Shown: positions 47,918 to 56,492, counted from the stretch's first letter. The stretch: 64,000 nucleotides of DNA from Streptococcus sp. SK643 (GCF_000259505.1 NZ_AJMM01000017.1:1-64000); one strand, 5' to 3'. Numbers and translations are program-made. Notes: generated by a model from the sequence alone, not told the origin.

Positions 47918-49285
47918 ATGTTTCGAAAAATTTTAATTGCCAATCGTGGTGAAATTGCGGTTCGAATTATCCGTGCGGCGCGTGAATTGGGGATTGCGAC
48001 GGTGGCGGTTTATTCAACTGCTGATAAGGAAGCTCTTCATACGCTTTTGGCAGATGAAGCAGTTTGTATCGGCCCTGGTAAGGCAACAGAGTCTTATCTC
48101 AATATAAATGCGGTTCTATCAGCTGCAGTTTTGACTGAGGCAGAAGCCATTCACCCAGGTTTTGGATTTCTCAGTGAAAATTCCAAATTTGCTACTATGT
48201 GTGAAGAGGTGGGGATTAAGTTTATCGGTCCATCTGGTCATGTCATGGATATGATGGGGGATAAGATCAATGCACGTGCTCAGATGATTAAAGCAGGTGT
48301 GCCTGTCATTCCAGGTTCAGATGGAGAAGTACATGACTCAGAAGAAGCTCTTCTGGTTGCTGAAAAAATTGGTTATCCTGTTATGCTCAAGGCTTCAGCA
48401 GGTGGTGGTGGTAAAGGGATTCGTAAGGTTGAAAAACCAGAAGACCTCGTTTCCGCCTTTGATACTGCTTCAAGTGAAGCCAAGGCTAACTATGGTAATG
48501 GTGCTATGTACATAGAGCGGGTTATTTATCCAGCTCGCCATATTGAGGTTCAAATCCTAGGAGATGAGCATGGACATGTGATTCACTTGGGTGAACGGGA
48601 TTGTTCTCTTCAACGGAATAACCAAAAGGTTTTGGAAGAAAGTCCTTCGATTGCAATCGGGAAAACATTACGCCATGAAATCGGTGCTGCTGCTGTTCGA
48701 GCGGCAGAGTCTGTTGGCTACGAGAATGCAGGGACCATTGAGTTTCTCCTTGATGAAGCTAGCGGTAAATTCTATTTTATGGAGATGAATACTCGTGTAC
48801 AAGTAGAACATCCAGTAACAGAATTTGTTTCAGGTGTGGATATCGTTAAGGAACAGATTCGCATTGCGGCAGGTCAACCCTTGTCTCTTAAGCAAGAAGA
48901 TATTGTTCTACGAGGTCATGCTATTGAATGTCGTATCAATGCAGAAAACCCAACCTTCAACTTTGCTCCAAGTCCAGGTAAGATTACCAATCTCTATCTT
49001 CCAAGTGGAGGTGTTGGCTTGCGCGTGGATTCAGCAGTTTATCCAGGCTATACCATTCCCCCCTATTATGATAGTATGATTGCCAAAGTCATCGTTCATG
49101 GAGAGAATCGTTTCGATGCCTTGATGAAAATGCAACGAGCCCTTTATGAATTAGAGATTGAGGGAGTACAGACTAATGCGGACTTCCAGCTTGACCTCAT
49201 TTCAGATCGCCATGTTATTGCTGGAGATTATGACACTTCCTTCTTGATGGAAACCTTCTTACCTAAATATCAAGAAAAAGAATAA
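47918..49285 (+). CDS. accC: AccC, biotin carboxylase
   Basis: The 455-residue ATP-grasp enzyme carboxylates biotin on AccB. It begins FRKILIANRGEIAVRIIRAARELG, has the Gly-rich loop KASAGGGGKGIRK and the metal/bicarbonate site MEMNTRVQVEHPVTE. AAGGAGG precedes the ATG, 11 nt after fabZ. Confidence 0.97.
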   Translation: MFRKILIANRGEIAVRIIRAARELGIATVAVYSTADKEALHTLLADEAVCIGPGKATESYLNINAVLSAAVLTEAEAIHPGFGFLSENSKFATMCEEVGIKFIGPSGHVMDMMGDKINARAQMIKAGVPVIPGSDGEVHDSEEALLVAEKIGYPVMLKASAGGGGKGIRKVEKPEDLVSAFDTASSEAKANYGNGAMYIERVIYPARHIEVQILGDEHGHVIHLGERDCSLQRNNQKVLEESPSIAIGKTLRHEIGAAAVRAAESVGYENAGTIEFLLDEASGKFYFMEMNTRVQVEHPVTEFVSGVDIVKEQIRIAAGQPLSLKQEDIVLRGHAIECRINAENPTFNFAPSPGKITNLYLPSGGVGLRVDSAVYPGYTIPPYYDSMIAKVIVHGENRFDALMKMQRALYELEIEGVQTNADFQLDLISDRHVIAGDYDTSFLMETFLPKYQEKE

Positions 49286-49321
49286 AATGACTTCAAGAGT
49301 TTAAACCAAAAAGGGGAATCA

Positions 49322-50188
49322 ATGGCTCTATTTAGTAAAAAAGATAAGTATATTCGAATCAACCCCAATCGTTCGGTGAGGGAAAAACCTCAAGCTAAAC
49401 CAGAGGTTCCAGATGAACTATTTTCCAAATGTCCGAGTTGTAAACACACCATCTATCAGAAAGATTTGGGAAGTGACCGTATTTGCCCACAGTGTAGTTA
49501 TACCTTTCGTATTTCTGCCCAAGAACGCTTGGCTTTGACGATTGATACGGGAACCTTTAAGGAATTATTTACAGGGATTGAAAGCAAGGATCCCCTAAAT
49601 TTCCCTGGATATCAAAAGAAACTAGCAACTATGCGTGAAAAAACAGGTCTGGATGAAGCCGTTGTGACAGGAACTGCTCTTATTAAAGGTCAGACTGTGG
49701 CTCTTGGGATTATGGATTCCAACTTTATCATGGCTTCTATGGGTACAGTTGTTGGCGAGAAAATCACTCGCTTGTTTGAATATGCGACGGTTGAACAGTT
49801 GCCAGTTGTTCTCTTCACAGCTTCTGGTGGAGCTCGTATGCAGGAGGGAATCATGAGTCTCATGCAAATGGCTAAGATTTCTGCAGCAGTTAAACGTCAT
49901 TCAAATGCTGGCCTCTTTTACCTGACCATTTTGACAGATCCAACGACAGGTGGTGTGACAGCTTCCTTCGCTATGGAAGGAGATATTATTTTGGCTGAAC
50001 CACAGAGTTTGGTTGGCTTTGCTGGGCGCAGGGTTATTGAAAATACGGTTCGTGAAACCTTGCCAGATGATTTCCAAAAGGCAGAATTCCTGCTTGAACA
50101 TGGATTTGTAGATGCTATTGTCAAGAGAAGAGAACTACCAGATATAATCGCTCGTTTGGTCAGATTACACGGAGGTAGTCCAAGATGA
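49322..50188 (+). CDS. accD: AccD, acetyl-CoA carboxylase carboxyltransferase beta subunit
   Basis: The 288-residue beta subunit has the N-terminal four-Cys zinc ribbon ([22 protein letters not shown]) and a carboxyltransferase domain with [11 protein letters not shown] and [13 protein letters not shown]. It works with AccA as an alpha2-beta2 complex. It overlaps accA by 4 nt. Confidence 0.97.
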   Translation: MALFSKKDKYIRINPNRSVREKPQAKPEVPDELFSKCPSCKHTIYQKDLGSDRICPQCSYTFRISAQERLALTIDTGTFKELFTGIESKDPLNFPGYQKKLATMREKTGLDEAVVTGTALIKGQTVALGIMDSNFIMASMGTVVGEKITRLFEYATVEQLPVVLFTASGGARMQEGIMSLMQMAKISAAVKRHSNAGLFYLTILTDPTTGGVTASFAMEGDIILAEPQSLVGFAGRRVIENTVRETLPDDFQKAEFLLEHGFVDAIVKRRELPDIIARLVRLHGGSPR

Positions 50189-50952
50189 ATATAGCAAAAA
50201 TAGTCAGAGAAGCGCGTGAACAGAGCCGATTGACAACCTTGGATTTTGCAACAAGCATTTTTGATGAATTTATTGAATTGCATGGCGATAGATCTTTTCG
50301 AGATGATGGCGCGGTTGTTGGTGGTATCGGCTGGCTTGGAGAGCAAGCTGTAACCGTGGTTGGTATCCAAAAAGGCAAGAGTTTGCAAGACAACCTCAAA
50401 CGGAATTTTGGACAACCGCATCCAGAAGGCTACCGCAAGGCCTTGCGTTTGATGAAACAGGCTGAAAAATTTGGTCGCCCAGTTGTGACCTTTATCAACA
50501 CTGCTGGTGCCTATCCAGGTGTGGGAGCTGAAGAACGCGGTCAAGGTGAAGCAATTGCCCGCAATCTTATGGAAATGAGTGATCTGAAAGTTCCTATAAT
50601 TGCCATCATTATTGGTGAAGGTGGTTCAGGAGGGGCTTTGGCTCTAGCAGTTGCTGATCGTGTCTGGATGCTGGAAAACTCTATTTATGCTATTCTCAGT
50701 CCAGAAGGTTTCGCATCTATCCTATGGAAGGATGGTAGTCGTGCTATGGAAGCTGCGGAATTGATGAAGATTACCTCACATGAATTGCTAGAAATGGAAA
50801 TTGTTGATAAGGTGATTTCTGAAACAGGGCTTTCTAGTAAAGAATTGATTCAAAAGGTTAAAGGAGAGATTCAAACGGAATTGACCAGATTAGCTCAGTT
50901 GCCCTTGGAACAATTACTAGAAAATCGCTACCAACGATTTAGAAAATACTAG
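50185..50952 (+). CDS. accA: AccA, acetyl-CoA carboxylase carboxyltransferase alpha subunit
   Basis: The 255-residue alpha subunit has the crotonase-like fold with [18 protein letters not shown] and [19 protein letters not shown]. It is shorter than the E. coli form, as is usual in streptococci. It is the last gene of the fatty acid cluster and is followed by a terminator. Confidence 0.97.
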   Translation: MNIAKIVREAREQSRLTTLDFATSIFDEFIELHGDRSFRDDGAVVGGIGWLGEQAVTVVGIQKGKSLQDNLKRNFGQPHPEGYRKALRLMKQAEKFGRPVVTFINTAGAYPGVGAEERGQGEAIARNLMEMSDLKVPIIAIIIGEGGSGGALALAVADRVWMLENSIYAILSPEGFASILWKDGSRAMEAAELMKITSHELLEMEIVDKVISETGLSSKELIQKVKGEIQTELTRLAQLPLEQLLENRYQRFRKY

Positions 50953-50973
50953 TTCTTCAAAAGAATACATAAA

Positions 50974-51005
50974 AACTAGAGTTGATAATCAGCTCTAGTT
51001 TTTAT
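50974..51005 (+). terminator. Terminator of the fab-acc cluster
   Basis: AACTAGAG (50974-50981) and CTCTAGTT (50993-51000) form an 8-bp stem followed by a T-run. Confidence 0.88.
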
Positions 51006-51030
51006 TTGATTCTAACTGAGTGTCGAAAAC

Positions 51031-51062
51031 AAAAGGTGCCTGATAAGGACCAAACACCTTTT
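51031..51062 (-). terminator. Terminator after nusB
   Basis: AAAAGGTG and CACCTTTT form an 8-bp stem with a 16-nt loop. It lies 3 nt beyond the nusB stop on the minus strand, and GTTTT follows. Confidence 0.75.
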
Positions 51063-51065
51063 AGA

Positions 51066-51491
51066 TTATTTACTTTCTTCTGTTACAAACTGACTAAGCA
51101 GTCCATTGATAAAACGGGCAGACTTTTGATCTGAGAAGTTCTTTGCAAGCTCAATGGCTTCATTTACAGCGACAAGTTGAGGAGTATCAAATGAAGTGAT
51201 TTCAAAGATTCCCAAACGCAGTAAATTCTTTTCGACCAAGGTTAAGCGTTCAACAGTCCAACCAGACCTGAGGTGCTGATTGATTTGTTTATCCAACTCT
51301 GTTTTGTGAGTTTGGATACCAGACACCAAGTCTCTTAGAAAGGCAGGGACTTGCACATCCGTATCTTCACGATCATGTGTGTAGGCAAAATGACAAGCCG
51401 TTTCAATATCAGTGCCGAATTCAAGACTCATGAGTGCCTGAAAAGCACATTTACGAAGTTCACGTCTAGATTCTAATAGTGGACTAGTCAT
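51066..51491 (-). CDS. nusB: NusB, transcription antitermination factor
   Basis: NusB binds boxA RNA with NusE to allow rRNA antitermination. The 141-residue helical protein has RRELRKCAFQALMSLEF at the N-terminus, and the C-terminal LVAVNEAIELAKNFSDQKSARFINGLL is the family signature. It overlaps the Asp23 gene by 8 nt in the efp operon. Confidence 0.95.
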   Translation of the reverse strand: MTSPLLESRRELRKCAFQALMSLEFGTDIETACHFAYTHDREDTDVQVPAFLRDLVSGIQTHKTELDKQINQHLRSGWTVERLTLVEKNLLRLGIFEITSFDTPQLVAVNEAIELAKNFSDQKSARFINGLLSQFVTEESK

Positions 51492-51873
51492 TGAGGAAGT
51501 CCTCGTTAAATAAGTCTTTCAACTCTGGTTTTGGTGTTTTATCTGGTACGATTCCTGTAACATGAATGTTGATAGCAGTGAGCTCTACATCAGCCATATC
51601 ACGAACTGCATCTTTGACTGCTTTTTGAATGGCTACAGCGACTTTAGGCACTTTGACACCATACTCAAGGTAAAGATAGATGTCAGCTGTTAAGTCTTCT
51701 TCAGTGTTTTTAAGGTAAACACCACGGCCAAGTGAAAGTTTTGAGAGGGTGTCAGATACAGATTTGTTTGAAAATGAATGGACACCTTCTACCTTAGCAG
51801 TAGCGATAGCAATAATTTTTTCAAGTACACGTGGAGCGATAACGATTTCGCCAAACTGTTCTTCAATTCCCAT
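51484..51873 (-). CDS. Asp23/Gls24 family protein
   Basis: The 129-residue cytosolic protein matches the Asp23/Gls24 (DUF322) family, with GEIVIAPRVLEKIIAIATAKVEGV and VKVPKVAVAIQKAVKDAV. Members are envelope-stress or alkaline-shock proteins that often bind the membrane through a partner. It lies between efp and nusB, as is common in streptococci (the YqhY position). Confidence 0.9.
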   Translation of the reverse strand: MGIEEQFGEIVIAPRVLEKIIAIATAKVEGVHSFSNKSVSDTLSKLSLGRGVYLKNTEEDLTADIYLYLEYGVKVPKVAVAIQKAVKDAVRDMADVELTAINIHVTGIVPDKTPKPELKDLFNEDFLND

Positions 51874-51894
51874 AGAATGACCTCTTTCTAGAGA

Positions 51895-52455
51895 TTAGGC
51901 ACGAGAAACGTAAGTTCCTTCTGCAGTGTTGATGATCAATTTTTGTCCAGCTTCGATGAAGTCTGGAACGTTGACAACAAGTCCAGTTTCCATAGTTGCT
52001 GGTTTACCAGAACCTGTAACAGTAGCACCTTTGATAGATGGTTGTGTTTCAGCAACTGTCAACTCAACAGTAGTAGGTACAGTTACACCGATCACTTCAG
52101 TTCCGTAGAATTGGATTTTAACATCAGAGTTTTCAAGGATGTAAAGCAATTCATTTTCAACATTTACGACTGGAATTTCGTATTGGTCGTAAGTTTCAGT
52201 ATTCATGAAGTAGGCAGTTTCATCCATCTTGTACAAGTATTGAGCTGGAACAGTTTCGATAATAGCTTGTTCGAATTTTTCTTCTGGACGGTAGCTTGTG
52301 TCAAAAGTAGAACCAGTACGGACATCACGTAATTTCATACGCATGATTGTGTTCCCTTTACCTGGTTTGTGGTGGCTAGCTTCCAAAACACGGATCAATT
52401 TTCCGTCTGCAGTTTCAAATGTCATACCAGCTTTCAATTTGCTTGCTTCAATCAT
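51895..52455 (-). CDS. efp: Elongation factor P
   Basis: EF-P rescues ribosomes stalled at polyproline stretches. The 186-residue protein has the N-terminal KOW-like domain with [17 protein letters not shown], where the Lys between the Gly residues is the position modified in other species, and two OB domains ending in [34 protein letters not shown] precedes the ATG. A TGGTAAAAT extended -10 lies at 52490-52498 on the minus strand. No epmA/B-type modifier is in the window. Confidence 0.96.
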   Translation of the reverse strand: MIEASKLKAGMTFETADGKLIRVLEASHHKPGKGNTIMRMKLRDVRTGSTFDTSYRPEEKFEQAIIETVPAQYLYKMDETAYFMNTETYDQYEIPVVNVENELLYILENSDVKIQFYGTEVIGVTVPTTVELTVAETQPSIKGATVTGSGKPATMETGLVVNVPDFIEAGQKLIINTAEGTYVSRA

Positions 52456-52586
52456 GTTTTTACCTCTTTAATAAATATTATTACTCCTTATTTTACCACA
52501 AAATGAGTTAAAAAGAAAGATACAGGTAGAATAATGAAGATATTTGCAGAATTCAATCGAAAATTCCAGTTGAGTCAGTTTAATAG

Positions 52587-52724
52587 GTAGAGGTGAAAGA
52601 AACTGAAGCTAAATGCGAATTGCCTAATACTGGTACAAAAAATTACATCAGCATTGTAGCATTTGGATTTCTTGGAGTCTTGAGTGGATTTAGATTGATT
52701 GATCGTAAGAAGAAAGTTTATTAA
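52587..52724 (+). pseudogene. Relic of an LPXTG surface protein C-terminus
   Basis: After an in-frame stop, the frame from 52587 reads VEVKETEAKCELPNTGTKNYISIVAF (written in parts: VEVKETEAKCE, LPNTGTK, NYISIVAFGFLGVLSG), then FRLIDRKKKVY and TAA at 52722. This is a complete sortase sorting signal: LPNTG at 52620-52634, hydrophobic segment, positive tail. No start, ribosome site or upstream domain is present. It strongly resembles the tail of the surface protein at 1-1236 (KELPNTGTKANAS, GALSGFGLLGRKKKED). It is the last trace of a second, deleted surface protein gene of the same family. Confidence 0.8.
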
Positions 52725-52765
52725 TATTTCTCAATGCTATTCATAGATTTAAATGGACAGATAAT

Positions 52766-52805
52766 CCTAAAAATGATAAATCAAGTGATTCATCAATTTT
52801 TTAGG
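52766..52805 (+). terminator. Terminator of the relic surface protein gene
   Basis: CCTAAAAA and TTTTTTAGG, with TGAT/ATCA inside, form a long hairpin 40 nt after the relic stop. The rest of the gap to 52889 shows only AT-rich sequence. Confidence 0.6.
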
Positions 52806-52889
52806 AAAATTATAAACTTTTTTGTTGGACTTGTTTTAAAAGCATCCTGAAAGAATTTTCGAAAAATTTTAAAAAATTCTGAAATATTC

Positions 52890-52918
52890 TTGACAGGTGA
52901 TGAAAAAGATAGTAAGAT
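52890..52918 (+). promoter_or_regulatory. Promoter of the TrpX-type ABC transporter operon
   Basis: TTGACA (52890-52895) and TAAGAT (52913-52918) are spaced by 17 nt. It would start a leader of about 290 nt before the first gene. Confidence 0.8.
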
Positions 52919-53090
52919 AAGAAACATCAAAAAAGAAAGCAGAAAAAGAATGATTAAAAGACAAGCTTTAACTATGAATCAAAACTTTTACTTTAGCTAC
53001 TTTAGATAGTGTTTGTAGACATGTCACCATGGATGCAAACAGTTCAAGCAATTTGTTTGTATCTATGTGGCTAAGATTTTTGATTGTGGT

Positions 53091-53181
53091 CCATATAGAT
53101 GAATATCTAAATGGACTAGCAAAGTTATAACTTGTTAGATTATTTCAAGCATCCGTTTAGATATTATCTAGGCGGTTTTTT
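53091..53181 (+). promoter_or_regulatory. Attenuator-like leader with three exclusive helices
   Basis: Segment A (53091-53100) pairs with B (53105-53114) at 9 of 10 positions around a GAAT loop. B, taken as 53102-53114, pairs with C (53153-53165) over 13 positions with one wobble. C (53153-53162) pairs with D (53166-53175) over 10 positions with two wobbles and is followed by six T. A:B plus C:D gives termination, while B:C gives antitermination. I see no T-box motif. Confidence 0.8.
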
Positions 53182-53211
53182 GTTTTATCTTTTCTGAGAA
53201 GGAGTTTCATT

Positions 53212-54189
53212 ATGAAAGCTGTTCGAAAATTACTAGCCCCTCTCTTGGTTGTAGGGATTCTCTTGACCTCTCTGATCAGTTTGCATCAGTTGAAGGCAAA
53301 TAAGAAAAAAGATGTGTTTCGTATTGGTATTTCGCAATTTATTACCCACCAGTCTTTGGATGCTACTCGAGAAGGTTTTATGGATGAGCTAGCTAAACAA
53401 GGCTATGTTGAGGGGGAAAATATTGAGATTGATTTGCAAAATGCACAGGGTGAGCAACGAAATCTAAAAACTATTTCCCAGCAGTTAGCAGAATCTAGTG
53501 ATGTCGTATTAGCTATTGCAACGCCTTCTGCCCAGAGCTTGGCCAATACGACGCAAACAACACCGGTTGTCTTTTCAGCGGTAACAGATCCTGTCAGTGC
53601 CAAATTGGTTGAGTCAAAAGAGCATCCTGGCGGCAATGTAACTGGAACTAGCGACCAATCATCAGATGCTATTTCAACTCAAATCAATTTGATAAAGAAA
53701 GTGTTACCAAAGGCTAAAACGATTGGGATCCTTTATACTCAGAGTGAGCCCAATTCAGTTGTCCAAAAGGATGAAGCTAAGCGCCTTCTGGAAGAAAAAG
53801 GTTTTACCGTTGTTGAAAAAACAATCTTGGACAGTAACAACGTCAAGGTGGCAGCAGATAGCTTGATGACAGAGGTGGATATGGTTTTTGTACCAACGGA
53901 TAATATTATTTCGTCAACTATGGAAACAGTTAAGCAGGTTTCTATTAAACACAAGGTTCCAGTATTTGGTGGATCAACAGAAATGGTTGCGGTTGGTGGC
54001 TTGTATAATTACGGAACCAATTATGAAGAATTGGGAAGACAGACAGCAAGAATGCTGGTTCGTATTTTAAAAGGTGAGAAGCCAGACAATATAGCAGTTG
54101 AGTTGCCTGAAAAACTGGAATTGCATACCAATCAAGAAATTGCAACTGCACTAGGAATTGATATTAGTAGGTTAGAAGGCAAGGAATAG
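53212..54189 (+). CDS. trpX: TrpX-type ABC transporter substrate-binding protein
   Basis: The 325-residue protein is a periplasmic-binding-protein type 1 fold of the ABC_sub_bind (DUF534-like) family. It has FRIGISQFITHQSLDATREGFMDEL, VVLAIATPSAQSLAN, TTPVVFSAVTDPV and VGGLYNYGTNYEELGRQTA. The family is annotated as tryptophan or related amino acid transport. The N-terminal segment (about residues 7-27) is a hydrophobic anchor without a lipobox Cys, so it is probably tethered by a helix. AGAAGGAG precedes the ATG. It is the first gene of a three-gene transporter. Confidence 0.88.
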   Translation: MKAVRKLLAPLLVVGILLTSLISLHQLKANKKKDVFRIGISQFITHQSLDATREGFMDELAKQGYVEGENIEIDLQNAQGEQRNLKTISQQLAESSDVVLAIATPSAQSLANTTQTTPVVFSAVTDPVSAKLVESKEHPGGNVTGTSDQSSDAISTQINLIKKVLPKAKTIGILYTQSEPNSVVQKDEAKRLLEEKGFTVVEKTILDSNNVKVAADSLMTEVDMVFVPTDNIISSTMETVKQVSIKHKVPVFGGSTEMVAVGGLYNYGTNYEELGRQTARMLVRILKGEKPDNIAVELPEKLELHTNQEIATALGIDISRLEGKE

Positions 54190-54199
54190 GAGGTTTAAG

Positions 54200-55093
54200 A
54201 TGAATTTTGTATTATCTAGTTTATCAGAAGGTTTGTTATGGTCGATTATGGCTATTGGAGTCTACTTGACTTTCCGTATTTTGGATATTGCGGATATGAC
54301 TGCGGAAGGAGCCTTTCCTCTGGGGGCAGCTGTCGTTGTATCACAGATACAGGCAGGGACAAATCCTTGGATTGCGACCTTACTAGCTTTGCTGGCAGGT
54401 ATGGTAGCAGGTCTTGTATCAGGAATGCTCCACACTAAGATGAAAATTCCAGCTCTCTTGACAGGGATTGTGACCTTGACAGGGCTTTATTCCATCAATA
54501 TTAAAATCATGGGAAGCGTGCCTAATCTTTCCTTGGGAGATTCTGCAACCGTATTTAAACAATTGGCGAGCTTGGGGCTGACAACTGAAGAAGCTGTTTT
54601 CTCTCTCAGCTTGACATGTCTCTTACTTGTTTGTCTGGTCTTGACTCTCTTGATGAAAACAGAGATTGGCTTGGTCTTGCGTTCAACTGGGGACAATATT
54701 CCGATGAGTGAGGCCAATGGGGTTAATGTAGACACCATGAAGATTTTTGGTTATATGATTTCAAACGGTTTGATTGCTCTATGTGGTTCTTTGTTTGCTC
54801 AAAATGATGGATTTTCAGATGTAACTTCAGGGACAGGAACTATTGTTGTTGGTTTGAGCGCGGTGATTATTGCGGAAGTTTTGATTCACGATTTGACCAT
54901 TGGAGGCCGCTTGTTATCTATCGGAATCGGTGCGATTGTTTACCGTTTGATTATTTTAAATATCTATGAAATTCCAAATCTAGATCAAAATTTGGTTCGT
55001 CTCTTTAATGCAATTTTGCTCGCCTTGGTTTTATTTGCACCAGAATTGCAAAAGAGGTTAAAAATTCGTGGTCTGAAACTGAGAAATGAATAG
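54200..55093 (+). CDS. ABC transporter permease (TrpY-type)
   Basis: The 297-residue permease has about 8-9 membrane helices and the BPD_transp_2 family look: FRILDIADMTAEGAFPLGAAV, then SGMLHTKMKIPALLTGIVTL and LRSTGDNIPMSEANGVNVDTMK. It forms the membrane pore for the substrate delivered by the binding protein. AGGAGG precedes the start, 10 nt after the previous stop. Confidence 0.9.
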   Translation: MNFVLSSLSEGLLWSIMAIGVYLTFRILDIADMTAEGAFPLGAAVVVSQIQAGTNPWIATLLALLAGMVAGLVSGMLHTKMKIPALLTGIVTLTGLYSINIKIMGSVPNLSLGDSATVFKQLASLGLTTEEAVFSLSLTCLLLVCLVLTLLMKTEIGLVLRSTGDNIPMSEANGVNVDTMKIFGYMISNGLIALCGSLFAQNDGFSDVTSGTGTIVVGLSAVIIAEVLIHDLTIGGRLLSIGIGAIVYRLIILNIYEIPNLDQNLVRLFNAILLALVLFAPELQKRLKIRGLKLRNE

Positions 55094-55105
55094 GAGGAGA
55101 AAGTT

Positions 55106-55909
55106 ATGGCAAGTTTGTTAACACTTGAAAATATTCACAAAACATTTGAAGCAGGGACGGTCAATGAGAACCATGTCCTCAAAGGATTAGATTTAGAAGT
55201 TGAAGAAGGAGATTTTATCTCTGTGATTGGTGGAAATGGAGCAGGAAAATCCACTTTGATGAATATCTTGGCTGGCAATCTATCGGTAGACGAAGGAGAC
55301 CTCTTACTGGAGGGGAAATCCATTAAAAATCTGAGCGTTCGCAAAAGATCTAAGGATATTGCCCGTGTTTTTCAAGATCCTAAGATGGGGACAGCTTCTC
55401 GTTTGACAATTGAGGAGAATATGGCTATTGCCTTAAGACGTGGGCAGAAGAGAGGGCTTGGCTGGGGCGTAAAGGAGAAGGATAGAATCCAGTTCCAAGA
55501 GGCCTTGAAGGAGTTGAATATTGGTCTTGAAAACCGCTTGAAAGTGGATACTCAATACCTCTCAGGAGGACAAAGGCAGGCCTTGACCCTAGTCATGGCA
55601 GCCCTGGTGAAACCCAAACTTTTGCTTTTGGATGAACACACTGCGGCACTTGATCCTAAAACGAGTCAAATGGTGATGGATTTGACGCAAAAAATTGTGG
55701 AACAGCATCAGTTGACCACTTTGATGATTACCCATGATATGAACCATGCTATTGAGTTTGGAAATCGTCTCATTATGCTCTATCAAGGCAAAATAGTGGT
55801 GGATGTCAAGGGAGAGGAGAAAAAGCATTTGACGGTTGAAGATCTCATGCATCTCTTCCATAAAAATAGTGGCCAAAGTCTAGTCAGTGATGAATTGGTT
55901 TTGGGATAA
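55106..55909 (+). CDS. ABC transporter ATP-binding protein (TrpZ-type)
   Basis: The 267-residue ATPase has Walker A GGNGAGKST, the Q-loop VFQDPKMGTASRLTI, signature YLSGGQRQALTL, Walker B LLLLDEHTAALDP and the switch His in ITHDMNHAI. It powers the transporter. AGGAGGAGAAAG precedes the start, and a terminator follows. Confidence 0.93.
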   Translation: MASLLTLENIHKTFEAGTVNENHVLKGLDLEVEEGDFISVIGGNGAGKSTLMNILAGNLSVDEGDLLLEGKSIKNLSVRKRSKDIARVFQDPKMGTASRLTIEENMAIALRRGQKRGLGWGVKEKDRIQFQEALKELNIGLENRLKVDTQYLSGGQRQALTLVMAALVKPKLLLLDEHTAALDPKTSQMVMDLTQKIVEQHQLTTLMITHDMNHAIEFGNRLIMLYQGKIVVDVKGEEKKHLTVEDLMHLFHKNSGQSLVSDELVLG

Positions 55910-55916
55910 AGAAAAA

Positions 55917-55946
55917 GGCTGAGAACCAGTGTCTCAGTCTTTTATT
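55917..55946 (+). terminator. Terminator of the TrpX-type transporter operon
   Basis: GGCTGAGA and TCTCAGTC pair over 8 positions (one wobble) around ACCAGTG, followed by TTTTATTT. The rest of the gap up to 56197 holds no gene I can support. Confidence 0.82.
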
Positions 55947-56197
55947 TCTTGCATTTTGCAAAATCTACAAATCGGAATTCATATAGGTTACCTTATATCT
56001 AGTAGCCTACCCAAAAGAACAAATTTTGATTTTGAATTATGAAGATGCAGAAGTGTCTAAAAAATTCTACTCAAACCTTATCAAACATTGGCTAACTATG
56101 TGAGTTAAACTTAGAAAGGAGCTCTCTTTTTAAACAATTGAGGATAGTTAATCCGTAGGTGAAAGCGTAAATCAAACTAGTCAGTTTGCCTTCTTTG

Positions 56198-56206
56198 TGT
56201 TATAAT
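56198..56206 (+). promoter_or_regulatory. yneF promoter (extended -10)
   Basis: TGTTATAAT is a perfect extended -10, 33 nt before the ATG. The -35 is weak. Confidence 0.7.
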
Positions 56207-56239
56207 AGTATAGACTCAAAAAGGAACAGGAGAAATGTT

Positions 56240-56485
56240 ATGAATCTTATTTTAGCAATTGTATTGATTGTTTTAGCAGCCTTAGGGGGCGCTCTTGGAG
56301 GCATGTACTTGGTTCGTAAGCAAATTGAAAAAGAATTTGCTGATAACCCACGTTTGAATGCAGAAGCAGTTCGTACTTTATTAAGTGCAAATGGTCAAAA
56401 ACCAAGCGAAGCAAAAGTACAACAGGTTTACCACCAAATCATCCGTCAACAAAAAGCAGCTCTTGCAAACAATAAAAAGAAATAA
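56240..56485 (+). CDS. yneF: YneF family (UPF0154) small membrane protein
   Basis: The 81-residue protein has a single N-terminal membrane helix ([22 protein letters not shown]) and a basic soluble part with [22 protein letters not shown], the UPF0154 signature. It ends in a Lys-rich tail. Function is unknown. The ATG at 56240 follows AACAGGAG. An earlier ATG at 56235 runs into a stop at once. Confidence 0.9.
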   Translation: MNLILAIVLIVLAALGGALGGMYLVRKQIEKEFADNPRLNAEAVRTLLSANGQKPSEAKVQQVYHQIIRQQKAALANNKKK

Positions 56486-56492
56486 ATAGGAA

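Noticed and set aside
49918-50544. 208-codon ORF antisense to accD/accA
   Set aside because: Long but antisense to two well-conserved genes; no ribosome site and no domain seen.
51943-52332. 129-codon ORF antisense to efp
   Set aside because: Shadow of efp without start signals.
52456-53211. T-box in the leader of the TrpX-type operon
   Set aside because: No GGTGGNACC-type sequence or stem I pattern was found; the helices form an attenuator without it.
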